Shown here: piece by piece, positions 1 to 6,566 of the stretch | How the letters are laid out: every line of letters begins with the position of its first letter | Position numbering within the stretch: position 1 is the first letter of the stretch | Assembly (NCBI GenBank): GCA_947632255.1 | Contig: CANROL010000014.1 | Location: 1 to 13,558 of the forward strand | Origin: an uncultured Bacilli bacterium | GTDB taxonomy: Bacteria > Bacillota_I > Bacilli_A > RF39 > UBA660 | DNA: 13,558 bases | Reading direction: 5' to 3' | The notes under the pieces: generated by a model | What the model was told of the DNA's origin: nothing | The model's input: only the letters and a program-made list of their open reading frames with translations | The model's database searches: none | Position numbers and translations under genes: made by a program

Positions 1-2
1 AG

Positions 3-23
3 AAAAAAGAGGTTACCCTCTTT
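3..23 (-). terminator. Intrinsic terminator of the YjcZ-like pair
   Basis: Read on the minus strand, a perfect 7-bp stem AAAGAGG/CCTCTTT with loop GTAA is followed at once by a run of six T. The stop codon of the 42-residue YjcZ-like gene lies inside the upstream arm, so the terminator is fused to the gene end. The arms are at 17-23 and 6-12. Confidence 0.85.
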
Positions 24-150
24 AAAATAATATTCCGCCTAGAATAATTGCTAGTAAAATATATAAAACAATTATTAAGAATGCACTATTTTGAAGTCCG
101 AATCCTCCACAGTTATTTGTTTGAGAACTCCCCTTACTACAACATCCCAT
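22..150 (-). CDS. Tiny YjcZ-like membrane protein (42 aa)
   Basis: A 42-residue protein starting MGCCSKGSSQ. Residues 1-21 are polar and rich in Cys, Gly and Ser (Cys at 3, 4 and 14). Residues 22-42 form one hydrophobic helix of Ile, Leu, Ala and Gly that runs to the C-terminus. This Cys/Gly-rich head plus C-terminal helix is the pattern of the YjcZ family of tiny sporulation-associated membrane proteins in Bacilli, whose biochemical role is not established. The ATG has a strong ribosome binding site (AAGGAGGTG) seven bases upstream, which makes translation likely despite the length. It lies 31 bp downstream of a second gene of the same type and ends in a hairpin terminator. The family call rests on composition and layout, since proteins this short carry little other signal. 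Confidence 0.75.
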   Translation of the reverse strand: MGCCSKGSSQTNNCGGFGLQNSAFLIIVLYILLAIILGGILF

Positions 151-181
151 GGGACACCTCCTTCGAAGTTTCAGAAAAAGA

Positions 182-274
182 CTAAATGAAAGCTCCTACT
201 ATGATTATTAACAGAATAAATAAGACTAGGATAATTGCTGCACCGATTCCATTGCCATATCCACAGTTATTCAT
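182..274 (-). CDS. Tiny YjcZ-family sporulation-type protein (30 aa)
   Basis: A 30-residue protein: a short Gly/Asn head (MNNCGYGNGIG) and then one hydrophobic helix (residues 11-30) ending IIIVGAFI. This closely resembles the YjcZ family tail (LFILLIIVGA-type) of Bacillus. Members are small integral membrane proteins linked to sporulation or the spore, with unknown molecular function. The start ATG at 274 is preceded by AAAGGAGGAATG, a near-perfect ribosome binding site. It is first in a two-gene unit with the 42-residue gene and is divergent from prsA, with 182 bp between the starts. I see no convincing sigma-A promoter upstream on this strand. That would fit control by a sporulation sigma factor, but this is inference. 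Confidence 0.8.
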   Translation of the reverse strand: MNNCGYGNGIGAAIILVLFILLIIIVGAFI

Positions 275-409
275 AAATCATTCCTCCTTTATTTGTCTTT
301 TCACTTATATATTACGTTAAATTTAATAAATGGTGCTAGGCTCTTTTAGGAAAGAAAAAGATTTTTTTACTTATTTAGGGGACTATTAGAAGAAAAAGAT
401 GGAAATTTC

Positions 410-437
410 TTGTTTTTTTCTTTTTTTTTGATATAAT
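410..437 (+). promoter_or_regulatory. Sigma-A type promoter of prsA
   Basis: TTGTTT (410-415) and TATAAT (432-437) are separated by 16 bp, with a T-rich spacer. The predicted start of transcription, near 444, leaves a leader of only about 12 bases before the ATG at 457. The GGAGG ribosome binding site is at 447-451. Confidence 0.75.
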
Positions 438-456
438 AAGTTTATTGGAGGAAAAA

Positions 457-1491
457 ATGAAGAAAAAAATAATTTTAATCGGGGCTTGTAGCCTACTATT
501 ATGTGGATGTGGTAAAATTCCTAAACTATCAAATGGAGATGAAGCAGTTGTTCAATTTAAAGATGGACAAATGATAAGTGTTAATGAATTATATGAAAAA
601 ATTAAAAATTCATATGGGCTTAATACTTTAATAGATATGATTGATAAACATATCTATGAAAATGAAATTGCAGATAAAATGGAAGATGCTAAATCTTTTG
701 CTCAAGCATTTATTGATCAATTAAAACAAAGTGTAGATAATGATGAAGAACAATTATTATACGCAATACAACAATATTATGGTTATCCTAGTGTTGAAGC
801 TATGCAAGATGCTTTATATATGAATTATTTACAAAATGAAGCAATTAATAAATATGTAAGTGATAATATTTCTGAAAAAGAATTAAAAGATTATTATGAA
901 AATAGTGTTTATCCTAATATGACAATATCACATATTTTAATTACTCCAGAAGTTACTGATGATATGAGTGATGAAGATAAAGAAGCTGCAGAAAAAGAAG
1001 CACAAGATAAAGCTAATGATATCATTAAAGAATTAAATAAAGCAAAAAAAGATAAAAAAGATATTAATGAAGTATTTGCAAGTTTAGCTAAAGAAAATTC
1101 TCAAGATGATGGAACTAAAGATAAAGGTGGCGACTTAGGAGAAATCAACATTGGTTCTCTAAGTGGGGCTTATGATGAATTAGTTAGTGAAGCAAGTAAA
1201 TTAAAAGATGGGGAATATGCATCTAAATATGTTACTACGGAAGCTGGTTACCACATTATTTTAAAAACTAAAACTGGTGAAAAGGAAACTTATGAAAATT
1301 CAGTTGAAGCTATGAAGGAAGATATCACAAACCAAAAATTAGAAAATAATAGTAGTTTAGCAGTTGAAGCTATTCAATATTATCGTAAAGAATATGAATT
1401 AGATATTATTGATGATGAACTTGATAGTCAATATGGTAAATATATGAATAACTTAATTAATTCTGCTAAACAACAAGATAGTAGTAATTAA
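457..1491 (+). CDS. prsA: PrsA-type foldase lipoprotein (parvulin peptidyl-prolyl isomerase)
   Basis: A 344-residue extracytoplasmic foldase that helps secreted proteins fold at the outer face of the membrane. The N-terminus has lysines, a hydrophobic stretch and a lipobox LLCGC, so Cys18 is the likely lipidated residue of the mature protein. Residues of about 25-150 form the charged, helical N-terminal chaperone region. The parvulin domain runs from about 155 to 275, with the starting strand SHILI (158-162), a lysine-rich helical insertion, the GGDLG turn and the closing GYHII strand. A short acidic helical tail follows. The start is ATG 457, served by GGAGG at 447-451. An in-frame TTG at 445 overlaps that site and is rejected. 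The gene stands alone with its own promoter and terminator. Length and domain order match PrsA of Bacilli. Whether the isomerase is active cannot be told from sequence alone. Confidence 0.93.
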   Translation: MKKKIILIGACSLLLCGCGKIPKLSNGDEAVVQFKDGQMISVNELYEKIKNSYGLNTLIDMIDKHIYENEIADKMEDAKSFAQAFIDQLKQSVDNDEEQLLYAIQQYYGYPSVEAMQDALYMNYLQNEAINKYVSDNISEKELKDYYENSVYPNMTISHILITPEVTDDMSDEDKEAAEKEAQDKANDIIKELNKAKKDKKDINEVFASLAKENSQDDGTKDKGGDLGEINIGSLSGAYDELVSEASKLKDGEYASKYVTTEAGYHIILKTKTGEKETYENSVEAMKEDITNQKLENNSSLAVEAIQYYRKEYELDIIDDELDSQYGKYMNNLINSAKQQDSSN

Positions 1492-1493
1492 TT

Positions 1494-1527
1494 TAAAAAA
1501 ACTTCCAGATTTTGGAAGTTTTTTTTT
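1494..1527. terminator. Bidirectional terminator between prsA and recX
   Basis: Arms ACTTCCA (1501-1507) and TGGAAGT (1513-1519) are flanked by an A-run on the left (1494-1500) and a T-run on the right (1520-1527). It therefore works as a U-tailed hairpin for both converging genes. The stop codon of recX is at 1526-1528, so its terminator begins only a few bases beyond the gene. Confidence 0.88.
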
Positions 1528-2296
1528 ATGGCTTTAACTCATCAATTATATTATCAATATCTATATTAGAATAGCCTTTTTGATACAAGTACCCTTTTAT
1601 TTTTAATTTAGTAGTATTTAAATCATATTTTTTAGTATATTTATAATATAATTTAGTAACTATTTTTTCAATTTCAGCATCATTAATCGCAATAGAAATA
1701 TTATCTAAAATACTTAAAATATCACTTTTTGAAAATCCTTTATTAATTAATTCATTTAAAGTTTTTCTTTTAAATTCTAATTCACTTTTTTTATTAGCTT
1801 TTAATTTTTTATTAATATACTTATTAATCTTTTCTTTATATATATTAGGATCTATTTTATTTAAATAAGGTCTTATTTCATTTTCTTTAAAACCTAAATT
1901 AAGTAAATCATTAGATATTTTTTGTTCCCCAACTAAATAGAGATTTAACATATCATGAATATATGCTTCAATATATATTTCATGATTTAAGTACCCTTCT
2001 TTATTTAATCTATCAATCGCATAATTAATTTCATTAGAATTATAATCTTTCTTTTTTAAAGTTTCTTTTAGTTCTTTTTCTGATTTTAATTTGGTATTTA
2101 TAATTTTTAAAGCTGCATAATATACTTTAAGTTTATTATTTTCTAATAGAATATCTTTAAATTCTTCAGTACTTATTTCTTTTTTTAAAAGTAATTCATA
2201 TTTAATAATTATATCATCATATAAAGTAAATTCATCTTTATCAGTAGTTATTTTATATTCATTATTTTTAGTTTTTTTATATTTTAATATTTTCAT
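1526..2296 (-). CDS. recX: RecX-family regulator of RecA
   Basis: A 256-residue, lysine-rich, all-helical protein. RecX binds RecA and modulates its filaments and coprotease activity in the cytoplasm. It is recognised by repeated three-helix units. One has the form ALKIINTKLKSEKELKETL..KDY...EI..AIDRL...GYLN, and a second follows with KLKANKKS..EFKRKTLNELINKGFS..DI. The last unit ends in KGYSNIDIDNIIDEL. The length is typical of RecX from Bacilli. The start is ATG 2296, with GGTGAG seven bases upstream and a promoter directly before it. The longer reading frame to 2350 runs through the promoter and is rejected. recA is not in this window, so the gene acts on a RecA encoded elsewhere. It converges with prsA. 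Confidence 0.85.
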   Translation of the reverse strand: MKILKYKKTKNNEYKITTDKDEFTLYDDIIIKYELLLKKEISTEEFKDILLENNKLKVYYAALKIINTKLKSEKELKETLKKKDYNSNEINYAIDRLNKEGYLNHEIYIEAYIHDMLNLYLVGEQKISNDLLNLGFKENEIRPYLNKIDPNIYKEKINKYINKKLKANKKSELEFKRKTLNELINKGFSKSDILSILDNISIAINDAEIEKIVTKLYYKYTKKYDLNTTKLKIKGYLYQKGYSNIDIDNIIDELKP

Positions 2297-2314
2297 AATT
2301 ATCTCACCAAATAT

Positions 2315-2343
2315 AGTATATAACTTTAAAAACTTTAAAGCAA
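2315..2343 (-). promoter_or_regulatory. Promoter of recX
   Basis: On the minus strand, TTGCTT (2338-2343), a 17-bp spacer and TATACT (2315-2320). Transcription would begin near 2308, about a dozen bases before the ATG at 2296. Confidence 0.75.
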
Positions 2344-2348
2344 GCATC

Positions 2349-2385
2349 AAAAAAGGATAAATATTTTAAAAATATCTATCCTTTT
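2349..2385 (-). terminator. Intrinsic terminator of the secreted-protein gene
   Basis: On the minus strand, AAAAGGATA (from 2385 to 2377) pairs with TATCCTTTT (from 2359 to 2351). The AT-rich interior also pairs in part, and a T-run follows. It lies 82 bp beyond the stop codon of the secreted protein and immediately before the recX promoter. Confidence 0.75.
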
Positions 2386-2467
2386 AAAGTTCTATTTTTC
2401 TGTAATAAATAATTTGTTTTAAAATTCAAATTTCCCTCGATAATGAATTGTTAAACTTTTTACTATT

Positions 2468-3226
2468 TTATAAAGATATGTCTACACCAGGTGAACGATC
2501 ATATATGTCATAGGCAACTCCATAAAAATCAAATACCCCTCCTTCACCGGCTAGTGAAAGTGTGTATTTTTTACTATTAGCCAAGCTTATACTTTCCATA
2601 GCATGTTGATAACTGCCATAGACATGACCACCGGCAGTTGCTCTAAATAAAGTATTTACGATTAAATTACTGCCTGATGTAGGTAATTCGACAGAAACAC
2701 CAAAGCCATTATATAAAGAACCATTCACTCCTTTGGTAAATTTCTGCATGTTATTGTTATATGATTTAGTAGTAGTATTATAAGTCACTGTTGTACTAGG
2801 TGTATTAGTTAGACTGGAATTAACGAGTAAGGCGCCAATTACATCGTATTTAGAAATGGTAGGAATTCCCTTCCAATTAAGGGTTATAGAAACAAAACAA
2901 TCAGTGGTACAGCTTCTGCCAATGCTTAATGTATTTGCTCTGTTATCTTCTTTTGTGTTATCTATAGGCATGATCCCATCATTACCAATTGTAATTGTTT
3001 CTTTTTCTAATTCACCATGCATAATATCTGATGTAATAAATCTTGTATAATCTTCAGGGCTCATTAAATCTTGAGAGCCTTCCCAAAACATATAAGTTAA
3101 GAAATTATATTCTTCTTCGGTAAAAGTTACACCTTTTTCATTAATATAATAAATACTTTGAGCCGAAGTATTTGTTATAAATACAAAAGACATTAAAGCA
3201 ATAACTAAATAGTAAACTTTTTTCAT
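2468..3226 (-). CDS. Secreted protein of unknown function (252 aa)
   Basis: I do not recognise a family. The N-terminus is a clear signal peptide: MKK, a hydrophobic core to about residue 18, and a probable signal peptidase I site after TSA (residue 22). There is no lipobox, no later membrane helix and no sortase motif, so the mature protein is probably released or loosely held outside the cell. Residues 24-65 are acidic and aromatic, with a TEEEYNFL segment. The rest is Ser/Thr/Asn/Gly-rich with alternating hydrophobic residues, suggesting a beta-sheet domain. It contains a close cysteine pair, C106 and C110 (CTTDC). The ATG has AAAGGAGGG upstream. By eye the gene is less AT-rich than its neighbours. 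It lies 75 bp downstream of a membrane-anchored XRE regulator on the same strand and has its own terminator. Confidence 0.8.
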   Translation of the reverse strand: MKKVYYLVIALMSFVFITNTSAQSIYYINEKGVTFTEEEYNFLTYMFWEGSQDLMSPEDYTRFITSDIMHGELEKETITIGNDGIMPIDNTKEDNRANTLSIGRSCTTDCFVSITLNWKGIPTISKYDVIGALLVNSSLTNTPSTTVTYNTTTKSYNNNMQKFTKGVNGSLYNGFGVSVELPTSGSNLIVNTLFRATAGGHVYGSYQHAMESISLANSKKYTLSLAGEGGVFDFYGVAYDIYDRSPGVDISL

Positions 3227-3293
3227 TATATCCCTCCTTTACTAGAAAAATGTTATCATTTCAAGAAGTTATAACCTAGGACTTCACATGGAC

Positions 3294-3311
3294 CTTAAGT
3301 TTTAACTTAAG
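3294..3311. repeat. Perfect hairpin over the stop codon of the XRE gene
   Basis: CTTAAGT (3294-3300) and ACTTAAG (3305-3311) form a perfect 7-bp stem with a 4-base loop that holds the TAA stop codon. No T-run follows on the minus strand, so it is not a standard terminator. It could be an mRNA end-protecting or attenuating structure between the regulator and the secreted-protein gene. Confidence 0.5.
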
Positions 3312-4408
3312 ATATCTTTCATTAAGTCATAAAATGTATTCATAACTTCTTGACATTCATCGTTACATAAATTTTTATCTTCGGAATATGAAAAATATTT
3401 AATTTCTTGAGAATTATAATATTCATGATATTCTAAATTATTAGATATAAAGTTATAGTACCATTCTTTTCTATAGTCATTTTCATCAATACTTATATCA
3501 AGTATTCTAGCAGCTTCTATATAATTTGAATTGATATTATTATTTGTATAGTTATAAAAACCATTTTCACTATTATATTTTCTTTTAATTATTTCTTCAC
3601 TAAATTCAAATTCAGAATTGCTATTTTTATCATTTTTAAATAACTCTTCTTTTAGTTCTTTAGAAAATAAACTATTGGTAAAATCTTCTTTAAAATCTAA
3701 TTTAATTGTTTCTGGATTATCTTCTTCATATAAGATTTCTAAATACATATTATCTAATACTTGATCTAAATCTTCATATTTAAAAAATTTATCGTAACCA
3801 TAGTTGTCATATAAAAATAAAACATCTTTTTCATTACTACTTATGTCTATTTCTTCATTTTGAATTTTATAATAAAGCCTTAAACCTGTTATTTCTTTAT
3901 CTGTTAAAATATCACCTATACTAAAATATAATTTCTTTCTTGTAGTTACAAATATGCCATTTTGTAATGTTAATTCTTCAGTATTATAGTTAAATCGATA
4001 TACTTTTATACTGTTATATGATGTAACAAAATAATAAGCTAGAAAACTAAATAGTAAGATAAAGATAAGTGTTACACTAATTATTAATAGTTTGATGATC
4101 TTTTTCTTAGCTTCATATAAACGAACAGTTATTTTGGCTAGTTCTTCTTTTTCAATATTTTTAAATCTTTTACCGATTAATAATTCATCACTAGAAATAT
4201 TAAATATTTGACTTAGTCTTGCTAAACTATCTTTGTTTGGTTTAGTTGTGTTACGTTCCCATTTTGATACTGCTTCACGACTAATAGGAATCATGTCGGC
4301 TAATTCATATTGGCTTAGACCATTTTCTTTTCTTAATTCTTTTATGAATTTACCAAAACTATTATCTTTTTCTTCTTTTTTCTTAAATATTTTGTCGAAA
4401 AATTTCAT
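3302..4408 (-). CDS. Membrane-anchored XRE-family regulator with large outside domain
   Basis: A 368-residue protein in three parts. Residues 18-75 are an XRE/Cro helix-turn-helix domain (LSQYELADMIPISREAVSKW, then LARLSQIFNISSDELL), a DNA-binding transcription factor fold. Residues 105-128 are a single membrane helix. Residues 135-368 have no family I recognise: an acidic, Asp/Asn/Tyr/Glu-rich region predicted outside the cell, with a CNDEC cysteine pair near the C-terminus. The layout suggests that an outside signal changes DNA binding at the membrane. The target and ligand are unknown. Autoregulation is plausible for the family but not shown. The ATG has AAGAAGTG upstream and its own promoter. 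The next gene on the strand encodes a secreted protein, which may be its partner or target. Confidence 0.85.
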   Translation of the reverse strand: MKFFDKIFKKKEEKDNSFGKFIKELRKENGLSQYELADMIPISREAVSKWERNTTKPNKDSLARLSQIFNISSDELLIGKRFKNIEKEELAKITVRLYEAKKKIIKLLIISVTLIFILLFSFLAYYFVTSYNSIKVYRFNYNTEELTLQNGIFVTTRKKLYFSIGDILTDKEITGLRLYYKIQNEEIDISSNEKDVLFLYDNYGYDKFFKYEDLDQVLDNMYLEILYEEDNPETIKLDFKEDFTNSLFSKELKEELFKNDKNSNSEFEFSEEIIKRKYNSENGFYNYTNNNINSNYIEAARILDISIDENDYRKEWYYNFISNNLEYHEYYNSQEIKYFSYSEDKNLCNDECQEVMNTFYDLMKDILS

Positions 4409-4431
4409 AAATCACACTTCTTTCGAAAAAT

Positions 4432-4460
4432 ATTATAATTGATAATAATTAGTATTGCAA
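4432..4460 (-). promoter_or_regulatory. Promoter of the XRE regulator gene
   Basis: On the minus strand, TTGCAA (4455-4460), a 17-bp spacer and TATAAT (4432-4437). It is squeezed between the dgt terminator and the gene and gives a predicted leader of about 17 bases. Confidence 0.8.
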
Positions 4461-4490
4461 TAAAAAAAGTTTATTTTGAGTAAACTTTTT
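4461..4490 (-). terminator. Terminator overlapping the end of dgt
   Basis: On the minus strand, AAAAAGTTTA (from 4490 to 4481) pairs perfectly over 10 bp with TAAACTTTTT (from 4473 to 4464), and T residues continue beyond the arm. The dgt stop codon (4471-4473) lies in the downstream arm, so the last codons of dgt form the upstream half of the terminator. It closes the long housekeeping cluster. Confidence 0.85.
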
Positions 4491-5607
4491 CTGATATGCG
4501 TTCATATTCTTTAAAGAAGAAATCATCAGTCATTCCAGCGATATAATCTATAACAATACGTTCTTTAGTATTATTCTTTTTATAGCTATCTACCATATTA
4601 TTTAAGTATGAACTAATAATTGGGGAATCGTTATTTTTCTTTTTTAAATCTTGTAAGTAAGTATTAAATAGAGTTTCAAACATAAAAGTTATTTTACTAA
4701 TATCTTGTTTAGACATAGATTTATTATAAATATGTTTATAGTTGAAATCTTTTAATTCATTTAAAGCTTTATAAACTTTATCACTTATTAAGATATAATT
4801 TTTTTGATAACTATTTTCAATAATATCCAAAATACAAGTATTGATTATTTCTTTAGTTGTACTACCTAAGACGCTCGTTATAGATTTAGGAATATCTCCT
4901 CTTGTAATAAGATTTAGTCTTATAGCATCATCAATATCCCGACCAAGATAGGCTATCATATCACTAATTCTTACAACACAACCTTCTATAGTCATTGGTT
5001 TTAGATTAGCAAGGGCATTCTTATCTTCATAACATTTTTGATATTCTTCAAGAAATTCTTCTTTAGTTTTATATTTTACTTCAAGTTTATTTAAAGTAAA
5101 TTCCCCATTATGACACATAATGGCATCTAAAACTTGTAAGCTAATATTTAGGCCTTGACCATATTTTTCAATATTCATTAAATCACGAACACTTTGAATA
5201 TTATGATTAAAGTAACCTTCATGATGTTTTAAACTAAGATCATTTAATATTTGTTCACCTATATGGCCAAATGGTGTATGACCTAAGTCATGAGCTAAAG
5301 CAGCAGCTTCAATTAAATCTTCATTTAAGCCTAAAGCTCGACCGATAGTTCTAGCTATTTTGCTTACAAATTGAACATGGATCATTCTTCTAGAAATATG
5401 ATCATGTTTAATTTCTGAGAACACTTGCGTCTTATCTTGATATCTTATGAACGCTAGAGAATAGATAATCCGATCAATGTCATGGAAGAAAGATGTTCTC
5501 AAATCTTCTTCATCTTCGTGGAAATAAACAGCTTCATTATCGAGGGTTGCGAAATCGCTTAAATAATGATTATGTTTTTCCATTTGTTCTTTTATTTCAT
5601 CACGCAT
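4471..5607 (-). CDS. dgt: dGTPase-family HD-domain phosphohydrolase
   Basis: A 378-residue HD-superfamily enzyme of the dGTPase type. These enzymes cleave dNTPs to deoxynucleoside and triphosphate in the cytoplasm and so affect nucleotide pools. Seen in the sequence: the early KTQVF motif (59-63) used by this family, metal-ligand candidates H77, H106-D107 in AHDLGHTPFGHIGE, and D216 in the SDMIAYLGRDIDDA segment. H135 and the CHNGEF segment (165-170) fit the active-site region. The C-terminal part is helical and matches the family in length. The start ATG 5607 has an ideal AAAGGAGGTGA site. It is the last gene of the cluster, 36 bp after recO, and ends in a built-in terminator. Exact substrate preference cannot be read from sequence, and a broader dNTPase is possible. 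Confidence 0.9.
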   Translation of the reverse strand: MRDEIKEQMEKHNHYLSDFATLDNEAVYFHEDEEDLRTSFFHDIDRIIYSLAFIRYQDKTQVFSEIKHDHISRRMIHVQFVSKIARTIGRALGLNEDLIEAAALAHDLGHTPFGHIGEQILNDLSLKHHEGYFNHNIQSVRDLMNIEKYGQGLNISLQVLDAIMCHNGEFTLNKLEVKYKTKEEFLEEYQKCYEDKNALANLKPMTIEGCVVRISDMIAYLGRDIDDAIRLNLITRGDIPKSITSVLGSTTKEIINTCILDIIENSYQKNYILISDKVYKALNELKDFNYKHIYNKSMSKQDISKITFMFETLFNTYLQDLKKKNNDSPIISSYLNNMVDSYKKNNTKERIVIDYIAGMTDDFFFKEYERISEKVYSK

Positions 5608-5643
5608 TATAAATCACCTCCTTTATTATATCATGAAATTTCA

Positions 5644-6366
5644 TTATGCAATTAATTTTTGTAAAAAGTTTTTACTTTTTAAATATAAACCAGTATATTT
5701 TTCATAATAAAGATTTAAAAAATTATTTATTTCACTACTTATTTGGGGACTTATTTTAATATTACTAATACTTTTAATATCAACATAATAATACATTCTT
5801 ATTAGTTCAAGAGTTTTAGCATCAACAAGAGGCTCATTTTGATAACAATTTTGACAGATAAATCCCCCTTTATCTGCATCAATTGTAACGATTTTTTGTT
5901 TACTACCACATATAATGCAAGCATCTAAATTAAGACTAATTCCTAAATAATCTAAATATTTAAGTTCTAAGATATTAGTTAATATTAAAGGATCTAAACC
6001 TGATTCCATTTTTAAAATAGTAGTTATAAACATGGAATATAAACTTTCTAAAGATTGCTTAGCTACTTGAATAGTAAGTTCCGATATATAATTTAAATAA
6101 CTAAAAAGAATAATATCACTTTTTATTTTAGTTAAAGGATTTATAATATCAACACTTTTTAATAAAGATAATTTATCTTCTTTATAATAAATATTAAATT
6201 TAGCATAAGTAAATTTTAAAGTTGTCGCGCGAAAAGGACTTTTAAGAGTTTTAGCTCCTTTACAGATAACACCGATTAGACCAATGGGAGTATAGATATT
6301 GATTATTTTTGATGTTTCACCATAGGGCATTTCTTTAATAATTAGCCCTTCTATTTCTTTTAACAT
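5644..6366 (-). CDS. recO: DNA repair protein RecO
   Basis: A 240-residue cytoplasmic recombination mediator. RecO works with RecR (and RecF) to load RecA onto SSB-coated single strands and to anneal strands. Residues 1-80 show the OB-fold N-terminus (MLKEIEGLIIKEMPYGETSKI, then GLIGVICKGAK). A helical middle region follows, then a zinc-finger with two CxxC pairs (C150/C153 and C171/C174), all four cysteines intact. The helical C-terminus is of normal length. AGAGGA lies upstream of the ATG. It sits between yqzL and dgt, the usual place after era. A weak stem-loop lies between yqzL and recO, and AT-rich promoter-like sequence precedes recO, so some independent expression is possible. Confidence 0.92.
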   Translation of the reverse strand: MLKEIEGLIIKEMPYGETSKIINIYTPIGLIGVICKGAKTLKSPFRATTLKFTYAKFNIYYKEDKLSLLKSVDIINPLTKIKSDIILFSYLNYISELTIQVAKQSLESLYSMFITTILKMESGLDPLILTNILELKYLDYLGISLNLDACIICGSKQKIVTIDADKGGFICQNCYQNEPLVDAKTLELIRMYYYVDIKSISNIKISPQISSEINNFLNLYYEKYTGLYLKSKNFLQKLIA

Positions 6367-6404
6367 AATAATTCCTCTTATAGATATATAATATCATATT
6401 TTTA

Positions 6405-6436
6405 GAAAGAAAAAAAGAAGATTTATTTTTCTTCTC
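6405..6436 (-). terminator. Weak terminator-like hairpin after yqzL
   Basis: On the minus strand, a 6-bp AT-rich stem AGAAGA/TCTTCT with an A-rich loop is followed by seven T. The upstream arm overlaps the end of yqzL. The stem is weak, so partial read-through into recO is likely. Confidence 0.45.
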
Positions 6437-6515
6437 TTTCGATTTTTTTATATTCAAGATAATCTTCAACTTTACCAGAATTTTTAAATTTATTCCAAGC
6501 TTCCTTTTTATTCAT
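6423..6515 (-). CDS. yqzL: YqzL-family small protein (30 aa)
   Basis: A 30-residue protein, MNKKEAWNKFKNSGKVEDYL followed by EYKKIEREEK. The spacing W7-x2-F10-x3-G14-x4-YL-x-YK and the charged tail match the YqzL family (W..F..TG....YL.YKE.E), a tiny conserved Bacilli protein of unknown function. The position between era and recO is exactly where B. subtilis yqzL lies, which strongly supports the call. The ATG at 6515 is preceded by AGAAAGGAT with a spacing of about 8. It is easily missed by length cut-offs. Confidence 0.85.
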   Translation of the reverse strand: MNKKEAWNKFKNSGKVEDYLEYKKIEREEK

Positions 6516-6566
6516 TTTAATATCCTTTCTATTATATATATGGGATATTTTTAATTTTTTTATGCA

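Noticed and set aside
275..409. Sigma-A or sporulation sigma promoter for the YjcZ-like pair
   Set aside because: AT-rich stretches such as CGTAATAT resemble parts of a -10 box, but no pair of boxes with acceptable spacing was convincing.
445..456. TTG start giving prsA four extra residues
   Set aside because: The TTG overlaps the GGAGG ribosome binding site itself. ATG 457 gives a standard lipoprotein signal with correct spacing.
2297..2350. N-terminal extension of recX to 2350
   Set aside because: The extension covers the recX promoter (2315-2343) and lacks a ribosome binding site. GGTGAG is correctly placed for ATG 2296.
5632..5643. ATGAAATTTCAT palindrome between recO and dgt
   Set aside because: A short AT-rich palindrome with no loop or T-run. 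It is expected by chance at this base composition.
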